Shown in pieces: positions 42,743 to 51,915 of a DNA stretch of 64,000 nucleotides. The stretch covers positions 186,001 to 250,000 of the forward strand of contig JADJII010000006.1 of assembly GCA_016707075.1 (NCBI GenBank), written 5' to 3'. How positions within the stretch are numbered: position 1 is the stretch's first letter; the number at the start of each line of letters is the position of its first letter. Made by a program: the position numbers and the translations under genes. A model generated the notes under the pieces. That model was not told the origin of the DNA and searched no databases. It worked only from the letters and a program-made list of their open reading frames with translations. Source of the stretch: Egaibacter danicus. GTDB lineage: Bacteria; Pseudomonadota; Gammaproteobacteria; Burkholderiales; Burkholderiaceae_C.

Positions 42743-44314
42743 ATGACGACTACCCAAGCCGCGCCAACCCTTGAGGTCGGGAGCGCCAACGTGTCTGGCA
42801 TAGCCGTGGAAATGTTGGGCATCAACAAACGCTTTGGTGCAGTGCAGGCCAACAGCGAAGTTGATTTGAAGGTTATGGCAGGGACCGTGCACGGTATCGT
42901 GGGCGAAAACGGTGCTGGCAAGAGCACCTTGATGTCGGTTCTGTACGGTTTTTACACGGCTGACACCGGCACGATCAAGGTGGCGGGGCGTGCGGCGACG
43001 ATCCGCAACGCCCATGACGCCATCTCCCTGGGGATTGGCATGGTCCACCAGCACTTCATGCTGGTGGATACGCTGACTGCGCTGGAGAACGTGATGCTGG
43101 GCGCCGAGCCCAGTTTTCTGCTCTCGCGTGCCGAAGGAACCGTTCGCAGCAAGCTTAAGGAATTGATCGACTCCACCGGCCTGAAGGTGGAGCTGGATGC
43201 ACGCGTGGACAGCCTTCCGGTGGGTGACCGACAGCGGCTGGAGATTCTGAAAGCCCTGTACCGCGGCGCCAGAATCCTGATTCTGGATGAGCCGACGGCT
43301 GTGTTGACGCCGCAGGAAACCGAGCAATTGTTTGGTGTGCTGTCCCGACTGCGGGAGCAGGGCACCACCATCCTGTTGATCACGCACAAGCTCAAGGAGG
43401 TTATGCGCCTGTGTGACCATGTCACCGTGATGCGTGGCGGCCGCGTCGTGCAGGAAGTGGCTATTTCGCAGACTTCCATCGAAAGCCTGGCCGAAGCCAT
43501 GGTGGGCCGCAAGGTGCACATGGGTCGCCAGGGAGACGCTACCAAACCAGCGGGTGAGGTTCTTATGCGGGTTAAAGGGGTCGTGGTACGTGATGCCCTG
43601 AAGGTGACGCGTCTTCATGGGCTCGATGTGGACCTCCGGGCGGGCGAAATCGTCGGTATCGCCGGGGTGTCCGGAAATGGCCAAAGCGAGATGCTGGAAG
43701 TGTTGTCTGGTTTGCTGGCGCCGCAAGAGGGGCATCTGGAAGTGGGTGGCACGGTGTTTGATGCCAGGGCCTGGATCGATCCACGAACGGCCCGCAGGCT
43801 GGGTGTCGCACATGTGCCGGAGGACCGGCATGAGCGGGCCATGGTGATGAGTTTCGAGGCATGGGAGTCGGCGGTTCTTGGGTATGAGTGGCTGCCGCAC
43901 TATTGCCGGGCTGGTTGGATGCGGCATGATGAGATGCGCAAGGCCACTTCGGACTTGATGGAACGTTTTGACGTCCGTCCACGTAACGACCGGCTGCTCA
44001 GCGCCAGTTTCTCGGGTGGTAACCAGCAAAAACTGGTGCTGGCGCGGGAGTTGGGACAGTCACCGAAGGTGCTGCTGGTGGGGCAGCCCACCCGCGGTGT
44101 GGATATTGGTGCCATCGAATTCATTTACTCGCAGTTGCGTTCCATGCGTGATTCGGGTTGTGCGGTGCTCGTCGTGTCCAGTGAGCTGGACGAAATTCTG
44201 GCCCTGTCTGATCGGGTCATCGTGTTGAATCAGGGGCGGGTGACGGGCGAGTTGCCAATTGCCCAGTGCACCGAGTCCAAATTGGGGATGCTCATGTTGG
44301 GAAGTGCTGCATGA
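42743..44314 (+). CDS. ABC transporter ATP-binding protein, nucleoside type
   Basis: 523 residues with two fused ATPase domains. The first has Walker A GENGAGKSTL near residue 55 and LIHKL-type H-loop (ILLITHKLKE). The second has a degenerate Walker A, GVSGNGQSE, and signature FSGGNQQKLVLAREL. This asymmetric pattern is usual for sugar- and nucleoside-type importers (YufO/NupA like). The permease gene begins on its stop (four-base overlap). Confidence 0.93.
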   Translation: MTTTQAAPTLEVGSANVSGIAVEMLGINKRFGAVQANSEVDLKVMAGTVHGIVGENGAGKSTLMSVLYGFYTADTGTIKVAGRAATIRNAHDAISLGIGMVHQHFMLVDTLTALENVMLGAEPSFLLSRAEGTVRSKLKELIDSTGLKVELDARVDSLPVGDRQRLEILKALYRGARILILDEPTAVLTPQETEQLFGVLSRLREQGTTILLITHKLKEVMRLCDHVTVMRGGRVVQEVAISQTSIESLAEAMVGRKVHMGRQGDATKPAGEVLMRVKGVVVRDALKVTRLHGLDVDLRAGEIVGIAGVSGNGQSEMLEVLSGLLAPQEGHLEVGGTVFDARAWIDPRTARRLGVAHVPEDRHERAMVMSFEAWESAVLGYEWLPHYCRAGWMRHDEMRKATSDLMERFDVRPRNDRLLSASFSGGNQQKLVLARELGQSPKVLLVGQPTRGVDIGAIEFIYSQLRSMRDSGCAVLVVSSELDEILALSDRVIVLNQGRVTGELPIAQCTESKLGMLMLGSAA

Positions 44315-45456
44315 GAGCCAACCAGCCGATGTCGCCCTGGGTTGAACTGGGTGTGCTGCCAGTGGTCAATCTGCTGGTGGCCCTGCTGGCTGCAGGCGCG
44401 GTTGTTGCTCTGGTAGGCCAGAATCCCGTAGACGTGCTCACTGTGTTGATCCGTGGAGCATTTGGTACGCCACGCGGGTTGAGCTACACGCTCTACTACA
44501 CCACGACCTTCATTTTCACAGGGTTAGCCGTGGCGGTTGCCTTTCATGGCGGGCTGTTCAATATTGGCGGTGAAGGTCAGGCCATCATGGGTGGCCTCGG
44601 CGCGGGGCTGGTGGCCTTGTGGCTGTCCTACAGCCAACCCGCATGGGTGGTGTTGCCCATGATGCTGATGGCCAGCATTGTTTTTGGTATCGCCTGGGCC
44701 GCTGTGCCGGCGTATTTACAGGCGTATCGCGGCAGCCATGTGGTGATCACCACCATCATGTTCAATTTTCTTGCCAGTACGTTGCTGGTCTATCTGCTGG
44801 TCAATCACCTCAAGCCGGATGGCTCCATGTCGGTTGAAAGTGCCGTGTTCGGGCCTTCTGCCAAGCTCACCAGCATGCGCGACTTCATGGCCTGGCTGGG
44901 TCAGGAGTGGCCGGCGTCTCCCCTGAACATCAGTTTCTTCCTGGCTTTGCTGGCTGCCGTGGGTGTCTATCTCTTGCTCTGGCATACCCGCATTGGTTAT
45001 GCGCTTCGTGCCGTCGGGTCGAGCGCCAATGCGGCCGCTTATGCCGGCATCAAACCCAAGCACCAGGTGATGATTGCGATGGGGTTCTCGGGTGCGCTCG
45101 CCGGCATGGTCGGGATGAACGAAATAGCCGGCGTCAATGGCAAGCTGTTGCTCGAATTCGTCAGTGGAGCCGGATTCACGGGGATTGCGGTCGCGTTGAT
45201 CGGGCGAAACCATCCGGTCGGCATTGTGCTGGCCAGCGTGTTGTTCGGTGCGCTGTTTCAGGGGGGGGCCGAGGTTAGCTTCGAGATTCGCGGCTTCAGC
45301 CGCGACATGGTGGTGATGTTGCAGGGGTTTATCGTTCTGTTCTCCGGTGCCATGGCCTACGTGATTGCACCCTGGGTGAACATGGTAGCTGTGCGCATCG
45401 GAAGTGCCTTGTCCCGCCAGGCGCATGCCACAAAGCCAGGAGCATCAAATGGATGA
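44311..45456 (+). CDS. ABC transporter permease, nucleoside type, subunit 1
   Basis: 381 residues with about nine to ten hydrophobic helices. Family features are FNIGGEGQAIMGGLGAG near residue 85 and AAYAGIKPKHQVMIAMGFSGALAGM in the middle, as in BMP-linked YufP. ATG 44311 overlaps the ATPase stop. An upstream in-frame ATG at 44266 lies deep in the ATPase gene and is unlikely. Confidence 0.92.
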   Translation: MRANQPMSPWVELGVLPVVNLLVALLAAGAVVALVGQNPVDVLTVLIRGAFGTPRGLSYTLYYTTTFIFTGLAVAVAFHGGLFNIGGEGQAIMGGLGAGLVALWLSYSQPAWVVLPMMLMASIVFGIAWAAVPAYLQAYRGSHVVITTIMFNFLASTLLVYLLVNHLKPDGSMSVESAVFGPSAKLTSMRDFMAWLGQEWPASPLNISFFLALLAAVGVYLLLWHTRIGYALRAVGSSANAAAYAGIKPKHQVMIAMGFSGALAGMVGMNEIAGVNGKLLLEFVSGAGFTGIAVALIGRNHPVGIVLASVLFGALFQGGAEVSFEIRGFSRDMVVMLQGFIVLFSGAMAYVIAPWVNMVAVRIGSALSRQAHATKPGASNG

Positions 45457-46417
45457 CGCCCTGATTGGCGCACTGCTGGCCTCAACACTGCGGGTTTCCA
45501 CGCCGCTTATTTTGTGTGCGCTGGCGGGCTTGCTGTCCGAGCGCTCTGGTGTGATCGATATCGGGCTGGAAGGCAAAATGCTGATCGCCGCGTTTACAGC
45601 GGGTACGGTTGGTGTGACAACAGGCTCCACCGCGCTGGCGTTGCTGGTGGCCATGGGCGTCACTGTGGTTTTGTCGTGGCTGCATGGATTTGCCTGTGTG
45701 AGCAATAGTGGTGATCAGGTGGTTTCCGGTGTGGCGATCAACATCATTGCGGCGGGGATGACCATCGTGCTCGGCATAGCCTGGTTTCATCAGGGTGGGC
45801 AGACACCGGCAGTGAGTGCCGAAGTCCGGTTGCTGGCCGTCATGCCGGGACTGGTTGCGAAACTGCAGGGCATTCCAGTATTGGGCACCATCGTTGGAGA
45901 GGGCTTGCTGAGTCACAACATCATGGTGTATTGCACCTTGTTGCTGGTGCCAGCAGTCTGGTGGCTGTTGTACCGGACGCGTTTTGGCCTTCGCTTGCGC
46001 GCTGTGGGTGAAAACGCCCACATGGTGGATGCGGCCGGTGTGTCGGTCAAAGGTATGCGTTATGCGGCGATCACGCTGAATGGTTTGCTGTGCGGATTGG
46101 CGGGCAGTTACCTGGTGCTGGCCCAAAACGCCTCATTTGTACCGAACATGACGGCTGGGCGTGGCTTCATGGCGCTGGCCGCCATGATTTTCGGCAAATG
46201 GCATCCGGTGGGTGCCTTCTGGGCCTGTCTGTTATTCGGTTTTCTGGACGCCGTTGCCATTCGCCTGCAGGGCGTGAGTTTGCCCGGTATTGGCGAAGTA
46301 CCCGTTCAGGCGGTGCAGGCCCTACCCTATCTTCTGACGGTGGTGCTGCTCGCGGGCTTCATCGGCAAGGCCGTGGCACCTCAGGCGCTCGGCAAGCCCT
46401 ATCTCAAAGAACGCTGA
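45449..46417 (+). CDS. ABC transporter permease, nucleoside type, subunit 2
   Basis: 322 residues, hydrophobic, YufQ-like. It shows LSERSGVIDIGLEGKMLIAAF near the start and GENAHMVDAAGVSVKGMRYAAI and GRGFMALAAMIFGKWHPVGA, conserved in this permease pair. It begins eight bases before the end of the first permease gene, so translation is coupled. It ends directly against the convergent rsmI gene. Confidence 0.92.
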   Translation: MDDALIGALLASTLRVSTPLILCALAGLLSERSGVIDIGLEGKMLIAAFTAGTVGVTTGSTALALLVAMGVTVVLSWLHGFACVSNSGDQVVSGVAINIIAAGMTIVLGIAWFHQGGQTPAVSAEVRLLAVMPGLVAKLQGIPVLGTIVGEGLLSHNIMVYCTLLLVPAVWWLLYRTRFGLRLRAVGENAHMVDAAGVSVKGMRYAAITLNGLLCGLAGSYLVLAQNASFVPNMTAGRGFMALAAMIFGKWHPVGAFWACLLFGFLDAVAIRLQGVSLPGIGEVPVQAVQALPYLLTVVLLAGFIGKAVAPQALGKPYLKER

Positions 46418-47338
46418 TCAGTTTTCGTTCTTTTTCAACGTCAAAGCAGCTTCGTACAGGGTATTTCGCGGCAGGCCCGTGATGTCAGCGGCGAGCTTGA
46501 CGGCCGTTTTCAATGGCAGTTCGGCCAGAAGCAACTTCAAGACACGTTGGTCCTGATCGGGTCTTGCCTCAACTGGCGCGGGGTGCAATACCAGGACAAA
46601 CTCCCCTCGCGAGCGGTTTGGCTCGGCTTTCAGCCAATCCGGGAACTCCTCGGAGCCGATAGTGGCAATCTCTTCAAATTGCTTGGTCAGTTCTCGCCCT
46701 ATGGTGATGCGCCGGCTTCCCAGCACGGACAGTGCGGAGGCCAGCACTTCAATGCGATGCGGCGCTTCAAGCAGGACGACGCAGCGTCGTTCACCGGCGA
46801 GCGTTTCCACCGCAGCTATGCGTTCGGTGGCTTTTGATGGCAAAAATCCCAGGAAGATAAAAGCACCTTCGGGTGTCCCGGCAGCCCCCGACACCCCCGC
46901 AATGCTCAACGCCGAGGTGACGCTGCTGGCCCCCGGCAAAGGAACCACGGTCATTGTGGCGGCCTGGACGGCTGCGACGAGCCGGGCGCCTGGATCACTG
47001 ATGCCTGGCGTACCCGCATCACTCACATAGGCAACACGCTGGCCTTGCCTGAGTCTGGTCATGACGGTCTCGGCAGCCTCGGCCTCGTTGTGCTGGTGTA
47101 CGGCCAGCAGCCTGGAGGAAGGCTTGTCGATACCATAGGCACGCAGCAGGGTCTGCGTGTGGCGGGTGTCTTCGCAAGCAATGGTGTCGACCATATCCAG
47201 CACGTGCAGCGCACGCAGGCTGATGTCAGCGAGGTTGCCAATGGGTGTTGCCACCACATACAGGGCGCCTTGCGGATAATGCTGGCTTGACGCCGCGTCA
47301 CGGGCCGCAACAAGCGCTTTGGCGTAGGCAGTAGTCAA
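46418..47338 (-). CDS. rsmI: 16S rRNA (cytidine-1402-2'-O)-methyltransferase
   Basis: 306 residues; SAM-dependent 2'-O-methylation of C1402 in the decoding centre. It has GALYVVATPIGNLADISLRAL, EDTRHTQTLL and VAYVSDAGTPGISDPGARLV, diagnostic for RsmI (YraL). The TTG at 47338 is the chosen start, with TTAGGA upstream in the gene sense; the frame is open further to 47626 but lies over yraN. It is divergent from yraN by 21 bases. Confidence 0.93.
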   Translation of the reverse strand: MTTAYAKALVAARDAASSQHYPQGALYVVATPIGNLADISLRALHVLDMVDTIACEDTRHTQTLLRAYGIDKPSSRLLAVHQHNEAEAAETVMTRLRQGQRVAYVSDAGTPGISDPGARLVAAVQAATMTVVPLPGASSVTSALSIAGVSGAAGTPEGAFIFLGFLPSKATERIAAVETLAGERRCVVLLEAPHRIEVLASALSVLGSRRITIGRELTKQFEEIATIGSEEFPDWLKAEPNRSRGEFVLVLHPAPVEARPDQDQRVLKLLLAELPLKTAVKLAADITGLPRNTLYEAALTLKKNEN

Positions 47339-47359
47339 TGTAATTCCTAATTCAGGGCG

Positions 47360-47728
47360 ATGAACAGCACACCCAGCACCAAACAGACGGGCGACGCCGC
47401 GGAAGATGAGGCTTTGCGCCACCTTCAGCAAGCCGGATTGCGTCTGGTCCAGCGCAATTATCGGACGCCCGGGCGCGGTGGCGGAGAAATTGATCTCATC
47501 ATGCGTGACCGTGACGGGACGACCGTATTTGTAGAGGTCCGCAAACGCCTGAATACCCGTTATGGCGGCGCTGCGGCGAGCGTGGGTCTGACCAAACAGC
47601 GGCGCCTGGTGTTCGCGGCACAGCACTATCTCATGCGCCTGCGCGAGTCACCACCGTGCCGTTTTGACCTGGTCGCCATTGAGAAGGATGGCATTCAATG
47701 GCTTCGTGGCGCGTTTGACGCCTTCTGA
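47360..47728 (+). CDS. yraN: YraN family protein (UPF0102)
   Basis: 122 residues with a restriction-endonuclease-like fold: GDAAEDEALRHLQQAGLRLVQ, then RTPGRGGGEIDLIMRD and FVEVRKRLNTRYGGAAASV. The E-x-D-L and E-V-R/K residues of the nuclease core are present. The role is unsettled. It is followed by diaA as in E. coli, but lpoA, which lies between rsmI and yraN there, is missing. Confidence 0.92.
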   Translation: MNSTPSTKQTGDAAEDEALRHLQQAGLRLVQRNYRTPGRGGGEIDLIMRDRDGTTVFVEVRKRLNTRYGGAAASVGLTKQRRLVFAAQHYLMRLRESPPCRFDLVAIEKDGIQWLRGAFDAF

Positions 47729-47781
47729 CGCGTAACAAAACGTGAGAAATCGAGCTGCGCGGCGCGGGTATCATCGCCACC

Positions 47782-48381
47782 ATGCTTGAGCAACGTATCC
47801 AGCAACACTTTATTGACAGTGCGGACCTGAAATACCAGGCCGCCGAGGTCTTGAGCAAGCCTATCGCCGCAGCGGTACAGGCCATGCTGGCCTGTGTAAC
47901 CAGTGGTGGGAAGGTGCTGGCCTGCGGAAACGGTGGCTCGGCTTCTGATGCCCAGCGCTTTGCGTCCAAATTTGTAGGCCGCTTTGAGCGGGAGCGACCG
48001 GAGCTGGGTGCGATTGCCCTGTCCAGCGACAGCGCGCTGCTGACCGGTATCGCCGACGACATCGACTTTCAGTCTGTTTTTTCGCGTCAGGTACGCGCGC
48101 TGGGTGCAGCAGGTGATGTCTTGCTGGCCATCTCGACCGGTGGCAATTCACCCAACGTGCTGGCGGCCATTGATGCAGCTCATGAGCGCGAAATGATTAT
48201 CATCGGGCTTAGCGGAAGGGGCGGTGGCAAAATGGCCCAGGCACTTCGCGATACAGACGTGCACATCTGCGTGCCACATGAACGGATCGCCCGAATTCAG
48301 GAGGTCCACGTTTTGACTTTGCATTGCATTTGCGATGCAGTTGATGCCCAGCTATTGGGTGAACAGGAAACTTCAATATGA
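47782..48381 (+). CDS. diaA: SIS-domain protein, DiaA/GmhA type
   Basis: 199 residues with a phosphosugar isomerase (SIS) fold: VLACGNGGSASDAQRFASKFVGRFE, LLAISTGGNSPNVLAAIDAA and ERIARIQEVHVLTLHCICDAVD. DiaA binds DnaA and times replication initiation in E. coli; GmhA makes heptose-7-phosphate. The position between yraN and dolP supports DiaA. It overlaps dolP by four bases. Confidence 0.88.
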   Translation: MLEQRIQQHFIDSADLKYQAAEVLSKPIAAAVQAMLACVTSGGKVLACGNGGSASDAQRFASKFVGRFERERPELGAIALSSDSALLTGIADDIDFQSVFSRQVRALGAAGDVLLAISTGGNSPNVLAAIDAAHEREMIIIGLSGRGGGKMAQALRDTDVHICVPHERIARIQEVHVLTLHCICDAVDAQLLGEQETSI

Positions 48382-49007
48382 AATTGGTAAATCGGAAATT
48401 CTGGATATCGATGGCTGTTGCAGGTTGTGCTTCGGCCTCTCTTACAGCCTGTTTCCCGCTGGTTGTGGGTGGCGCTGCCGTTGGTGGACTGGTCGCGACC
48501 GACCGCCGTGCATCCGGCACCTATCTGAATGATGAGGGCATAGAGTTGCGCTCTTCCAGCCGTATTCGCGACAGTCTGGGTGAGCGCGGTCATGTCAACG
48601 TCACCAGCTACAACACGCAGGTGTTACTCACCGGCGAAGTTCCGAGCGCTCAGGACAAACAGCTGGTTGAACAGATCGTGCGCAAGGTTGACAACGTCAA
48701 GGCCATCGTCAATGAGGTTGAGGTGATGGGCAACTCATCACTCACACAGCGTTCATCCGACGCGCTTGTTACCGGGCGCGTCAAAGCCAGCATGGTGGAC
48801 GCCAAAGACCTGTTTGCGAACGCCTTCAAGGTCGTGACCGAGCGGGGAACCACTTACCTGATGGGCCGCGTGACACAGCGTGAGGCCAACCGTGCTACGG
48901 ACATCGCCCGCTCCACCAGTGGTGTGCAACGGGTCGTTCGCGTATTCGAAATCATCACGGAAGAAGAGTTGCAGGGGCTGATGCCAGCCGAGCCTCCCAA
49001 AAAATAA
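48378..49007 (+). CDS. dolP: BON-domain lipoprotein, DolP/OsmY type
   Basis: 209 residues. A signal peptide (KFWISMAVAGCASASLTAC) carries a lipobox; after it come two BON domains: NVTSYNTQVLLTGEVPSAQDK and FKVVTERGTTYLMGRVTQRE. DolP (YraP) is an outer-membrane lipoprotein that supports envelope integrity and BAM function. It is the end of the yraN-diaA-dolP set. The stop is only 15 bases from the poly-G tract. Confidence 0.9.
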   Translation: MKLVNRKFWISMAVAGCASASLTACFPLVVGGAAVGGLVATDRRASGTYLNDEGIELRSSSRIRDSLGERGHVNVTSYNTQVLLTGEVPSAQDKQLVEQIVRKVDNVKAIVNEVEVMGNSSLTQRSSDALVTGRVKASMVDAKDLFANAFKVVTERGTTYLMGRVTQREANRATDIARSTSGVQRVVRVFEIITEEELQGLMPAEPPKK

Positions 49008-49022
49008 AGATCATTCAAGAAA

Positions 49023-49057
<35 letters not shown>

Positions 49058-49094
49058 CGCGGAAAGCGCGCGGGGTTTTTACAAGCGTGGGCCG

Positions 49095-50009
49095 CTACCT
49101 CAGGCGCCTGATCAGGCTGGAAGTATCCCACCGGCGCCCGCCCATCTGCTGCACATCCGCGTAGAACTGGTCGACCAGCGCAGTCACAGGCAAACGTGAT
49201 CCGTTCCGTTTGGCTTCGTCCAGCACCAGACCGAGGTCTTTGCGCATCCAGTCCACGGCAAAGCCAAACTCGAACTGATCGGCCACCATGGTCTTGCCGC
49301 GGTTATCCAGTTGCCAGCTTTGTGCGGCACCTTTGCCAATGACCTCCAGCACCTGGTTCATGTCCAGCCCGGCGTTTTGACCGAAGGCAATGGCTTCACT
49401 CAAGCCTTGAACCAGGCCGGCAATGCATATCTGGTTGACCATCTTGGCGAGCTGGCCAGCACCACTGTCGCCCAAATGGGTGAAAGCGCGGGAAAAAGCC
49501 ATGGCGACGGGTTGGACAAGGTCAAACGCGGCCTGCTCGCCACCACACATGACCGTGAGCATTCCGTTTTGTGCACCTGCCTGGCCTCCGGACACCGGGG
49601 CGTCAACAAATTCCAGCCCCAGTTTCCTCGCCGCAGCAGACAGCTCGCGAGCCACATTGGCTGATGCCGTGGTGTGGTCCACAAAAATGGTGCCCGGCTT
49701 CATGCCGGCAAACGCGCCGTCAGCGCCACTGGTCACACTGCGCAAATCGTCATCGTTACCGACACAGCAGAAAATGATGTCATTGCCCGCGGCCGCTTCC
49801 CGCGGCGTCAAGGCATGTTTCAGTACTCCAAGGCCTGAAAAATCTGCGCACCAAGCTATTGATTTTGTAGCGGTCCGGTTATAGACGGTAACCTGATGTC
49901 CCGCACGAGCGAGGTGACCAGCCATGGGATAGCCCATCACGCCCAAGCCCAGAAAGGCAACTTTGCGTGACGGCGTCGGGTCGTAGGTCTTGGGATTGAT
50001 CGTGGACAT
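49095..50009 (-). CDS. 3-hydroxyisobutyrate dehydrogenase-like oxidoreductase
   Basis: 304 residues, beta-hydroxyacid dehydrogenase family. The Rossmann motif is VAFLGLGVMGYPMAGHLARAG, the substrate loop FVDAPVSGGQAGAQNGMLTVM and catalytic Lys in GAGQLAKMVNQI. The substrate could be 3-hydroxyisobutyrate, tartronate semialdehyde or succinic semialdehyde. ATG 50009 was chosen (MSTINPKTYD). Residues about 47-59 (TATKSIAWCADFSG) are encoded by repeat copy G, next to the cofactor-binding strand. Confidence 0.9.
   Translation of the reverse strand: MSTINPKTYDPTPSRKVAFLGLGVMGYPMAGHLARAGHQVTVYNRTATKSIAWCADFSGLGVLKHALTPREAAAGNDIIFCCVGNDDDLRSVTSGADGAFAGMKPGTIFVDHTTASANVARELSAAARKLGLEFVDAPVSGGQAGAQNGMLTVMCGGEQAAFDLVQPVAMAFSRAFTHLGDSGAGQLAKMVNQICIAGLVQGLSEAIAFGQNAGLDMNQVLEVIGKGAAQSWQLDNRGKTMVADQFEFGFAVDWMRKDLGLVLDEAKRNGSRLPVTALVDQFYADVQQMGGRRWDTSSLIRRLR
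49831..49871 (-). repeat. Dispersed element, copy G, in frame inside the dehydrogenase gene
   Basis: In gene sense the head reads GCT ACA AAA TCA ATA GCT TGG TGC GCA, and the tail is GATTTTTCAGGCCTTGGAG. Spacing and frame are the same as in copies C, D and H. The tail is shorter and diverged. Confidence 0.7.
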
Positions 50010-50082
50010 GATGGTGGGAATAGCGCCAGTGCTCCAGACGCTTTCTATTGACGGCACCGTTGCGGGCACCTTCCTGCAGGGT

Positions 50083-51219
50083 TTAGACGATAGCGAAGTT
50101 CTCAGTACCTGCAGCGAGGTCGGTTGATCGTCCACGCTGGCTGTTGAGTTTGATCTGCAGACGCAAGTCGTTCAGTGAGTCCGCGTTACGCAGAGCATCC
50201 TCGTAAGTAATCAGGTTGCTTTCATACGCATCAAACAAGGCCTGGTCAAACGTCTGCATGCCCAGATTGCGGCTTTTCTTCATGATCTCCTTGATCTCGG
50301 AGACGTCGCCCTTGAAGATCAGATCGGAGATCAGCGGTGTATTGAGCATGATCTCGACAGCGGCAGTCCGTCCCTTGCCATCCTGCATCGGGATCAGGCG
50401 CTGGGATACCAAGGCTTTCAGGTTGAGGGAAAGGTCCATGAGCAACTGCGCCCGGCGCTCTTCAGGGAAGAAGTTGATGATTCGGTCCAGCGCCTGGTTG
50501 GCGCTGTTGGCGTGAAGCGTTGCCAGACACAGGTGACCGGTTTCAGCAAACGCCACCGCGTGCTCCATGGTTTCGCGATCCCGTATTTCACCCATCAGGA
50601 TCACGTCCGGCGCCTGACGCAAGGTGTTCTTGAGGGCGATCTCCCAACTGTCTGTATCCAGACCGACCTCACGCTGCGTAACCACGCAATTCTTGTGCAT
50701 GTGCACAAACTCAACCGGGTCTTCAATGGTGATGATGTGGCCAAACGAATTCTCGTTGCGCCAGTCCACCATGGCAGCCAGTGTGGTGGATTTGCCCGAG
50801 CCCGTCGCCCCCACCAGAATGCACAGCCCGCGCTTGGAGGTCACCACTTCCTTGAGCACCTGTGGCATGCCCAGACTGTCGATGGTGGGCAGCACGGCCG
50901 GGATCACCCTCAGCACCATGCCTACCTTGCCCTGCTGGATGAACGCGTTGACACGGAAACGCCCCACCCCGGTTGGCGAGATGGCAAAGTTGCATTCCTT
51001 GGTGCGCTCGAATTCGGCGGCCTGCTTGTCGTTCATGATCGAACGGGCCAGCGCCATGGTGTGCGCCGCGCTCAGCGGCTGCGGGGAAACCTTGGTGACC
51101 TTGCCATCCACCTTCACGGCGGGCGGAAAGTCTCCCGTGATGAACAGGTCGCTGCCGTTGCGACTGACCATCAGCTTGAGCAGGTCGTTGATGAATTTGG
51201 TGGCCTGATCGCGTTCCAT
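50083..51219 (-). CDS. pilU: Type IV pilus retraction ATPase-like protein PilU
   Basis: 378 residues, PilT/PilU subfamily of secretion ATPases. Walker A is VGATGSGKSTT (about 136-146), with the Asp box in IITIEDPVEF and Walker B ILMGEIRDRETM. The N-terminal domain SDLFITGDFPPAVKVDGKV fits PilU; the longer C-terminal tail (RGRSTDLAAGTENF) is also PilU-like. It works with PilT in pilus retraction (twitching). It is the third gene of pilT, cNMP-binding gene, pilU on the minus strand. Confidence 0.94.
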   Translation of the reverse strand: MERDQATKFINDLLKLMVSRNGSDLFITGDFPPAVKVDGKVTKVSPQPLSAAHTMALARSIMNDKQAAEFERTKECNFAISPTGVGRFRVNAFIQQGKVGMVLRVIPAVLPTIDSLGMPQVLKEVVTSKRGLCILVGATGSGKSTTLAAMVDWRNENSFGHIITIEDPVEFVHMHKNCVVTQREVGLDTDSWEIALKNTLRQAPDVILMGEIRDRETMEHAVAFAETGHLCLATLHANSANQALDRIINFFPEERRAQLLMDLSLNLKALVSQRLIPMQDGKGRTAAVEIMLNTPLISDLIFKGDVSEIKEIMKKSRNLGMQTFDQALFDAYESNLITYEDALRNADSLNDLRLQIKLNSQRGRSTDLAAGTENFAIV

Positions 51220-51251
51220 GAGGTCTGATGCTCCCGGTATTCAGGTGGGTG

Positions 51252-51884
51252 TCATTTGCGGTCGCTGAGCCTTGCACTGACCACGCGCAGGCGAAGCGAT
51301 AGCTTGCGGGCCAGCACAGCGATAAGCCTGGCGGCCAGTGAAGGGTCTGCCGTCATCATCTGGTCCATGGCCTCAGTGCTCAAAATGGCAACCTCACAAT
51401 CAGTGATGGTGGTGCATGCCGAGAAGCGGATACCGCTGTCCAGCAGCGACATCTCACCCAGAATGTCACCGGGCCTGGTTTCTGCCAGACGCATGCGTTC
51501 ACCCCACGGCTGTAGACGGTCGACAGCAATGTTGCCGTTCAGAAGAACCACCATGAAGTTGCCGTATTCGTCCTGCCGGATGATGTCGCGACCGGCAGGC
51601 ACCAGGGCAAACTCGAAAAACATCTGCAGGCTGTGGATGGCATGGTCATCCAGATGGCTCATGTATTTGTCTTTGGCCCACAGGCTTTGCAGTATCTTGG
51701 TAGCCCGTTCGGCGTTCAGTTTTTTTGCGCCCACTTCAGTGGCCCGTGCCTCCCAAGGCACCAGCAGGGATGGGTCCACGCCCTGGTCGGCAAAAGCCGT
51801 GGTGAACATCACCGAGTCGAGTTGCTCTTCACCAGATCGCTCCGCCTGGGAGCGCTGTCGCAAGAGTCCGAGAATTCCCTTCAT
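51252..51884 (-). CDS. Cyclic nucleotide-binding-domain protein between pilT and pilU
   Basis: 210 residues. The C-terminal half (about 95-205) is a cNMP-binding domain: FFEFALVPAGRDIIRQDEYG, GNIAVDRLQPWGERMRLAE and the phosphate-binding cassette-like GDILGEMSLLDSGIRFSACT. No DNA-binding HTH follows, so it is not a classical Crp regulator. The N-terminal region is helical with unknown role. Its place between pilT (31 bases) and pilU (32 bases) suggests it links cyclic-nucleotide signals to retraction. Confidence 0.85.
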   Translation of the reverse strand: MKGILGLLRQRSQAERSGEEQLDSVMFTTAFADQGVDPSLLVPWEARATEVGAKKLNAERATKILQSLWAKDKYMSHLDDHAIHSLQMFFEFALVPAGRDIIRQDEYGNFMVVLLNGNIAVDRLQPWGERMRLAETRPGDILGEMSLLDSGIRFSACTTITDCEVAILSTEAMDQMMTADPSLAARLIAVLARKLSLRLRVVSARLSDRK

Positions 51885-51915
51885 TGATTACTCCTGGTAT
51901 ATGTTTGTTTTTATG

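Noticed and set aside
41807..44029. A 740-codon open frame on the minus strand opposite the nucleoside transporter genes
   Set aside because: It lies antisense to clear BMP and ABC ATPase genes, has no family motifs, and its His/Gln-rich composition is that of a reversed GC-rich gene.
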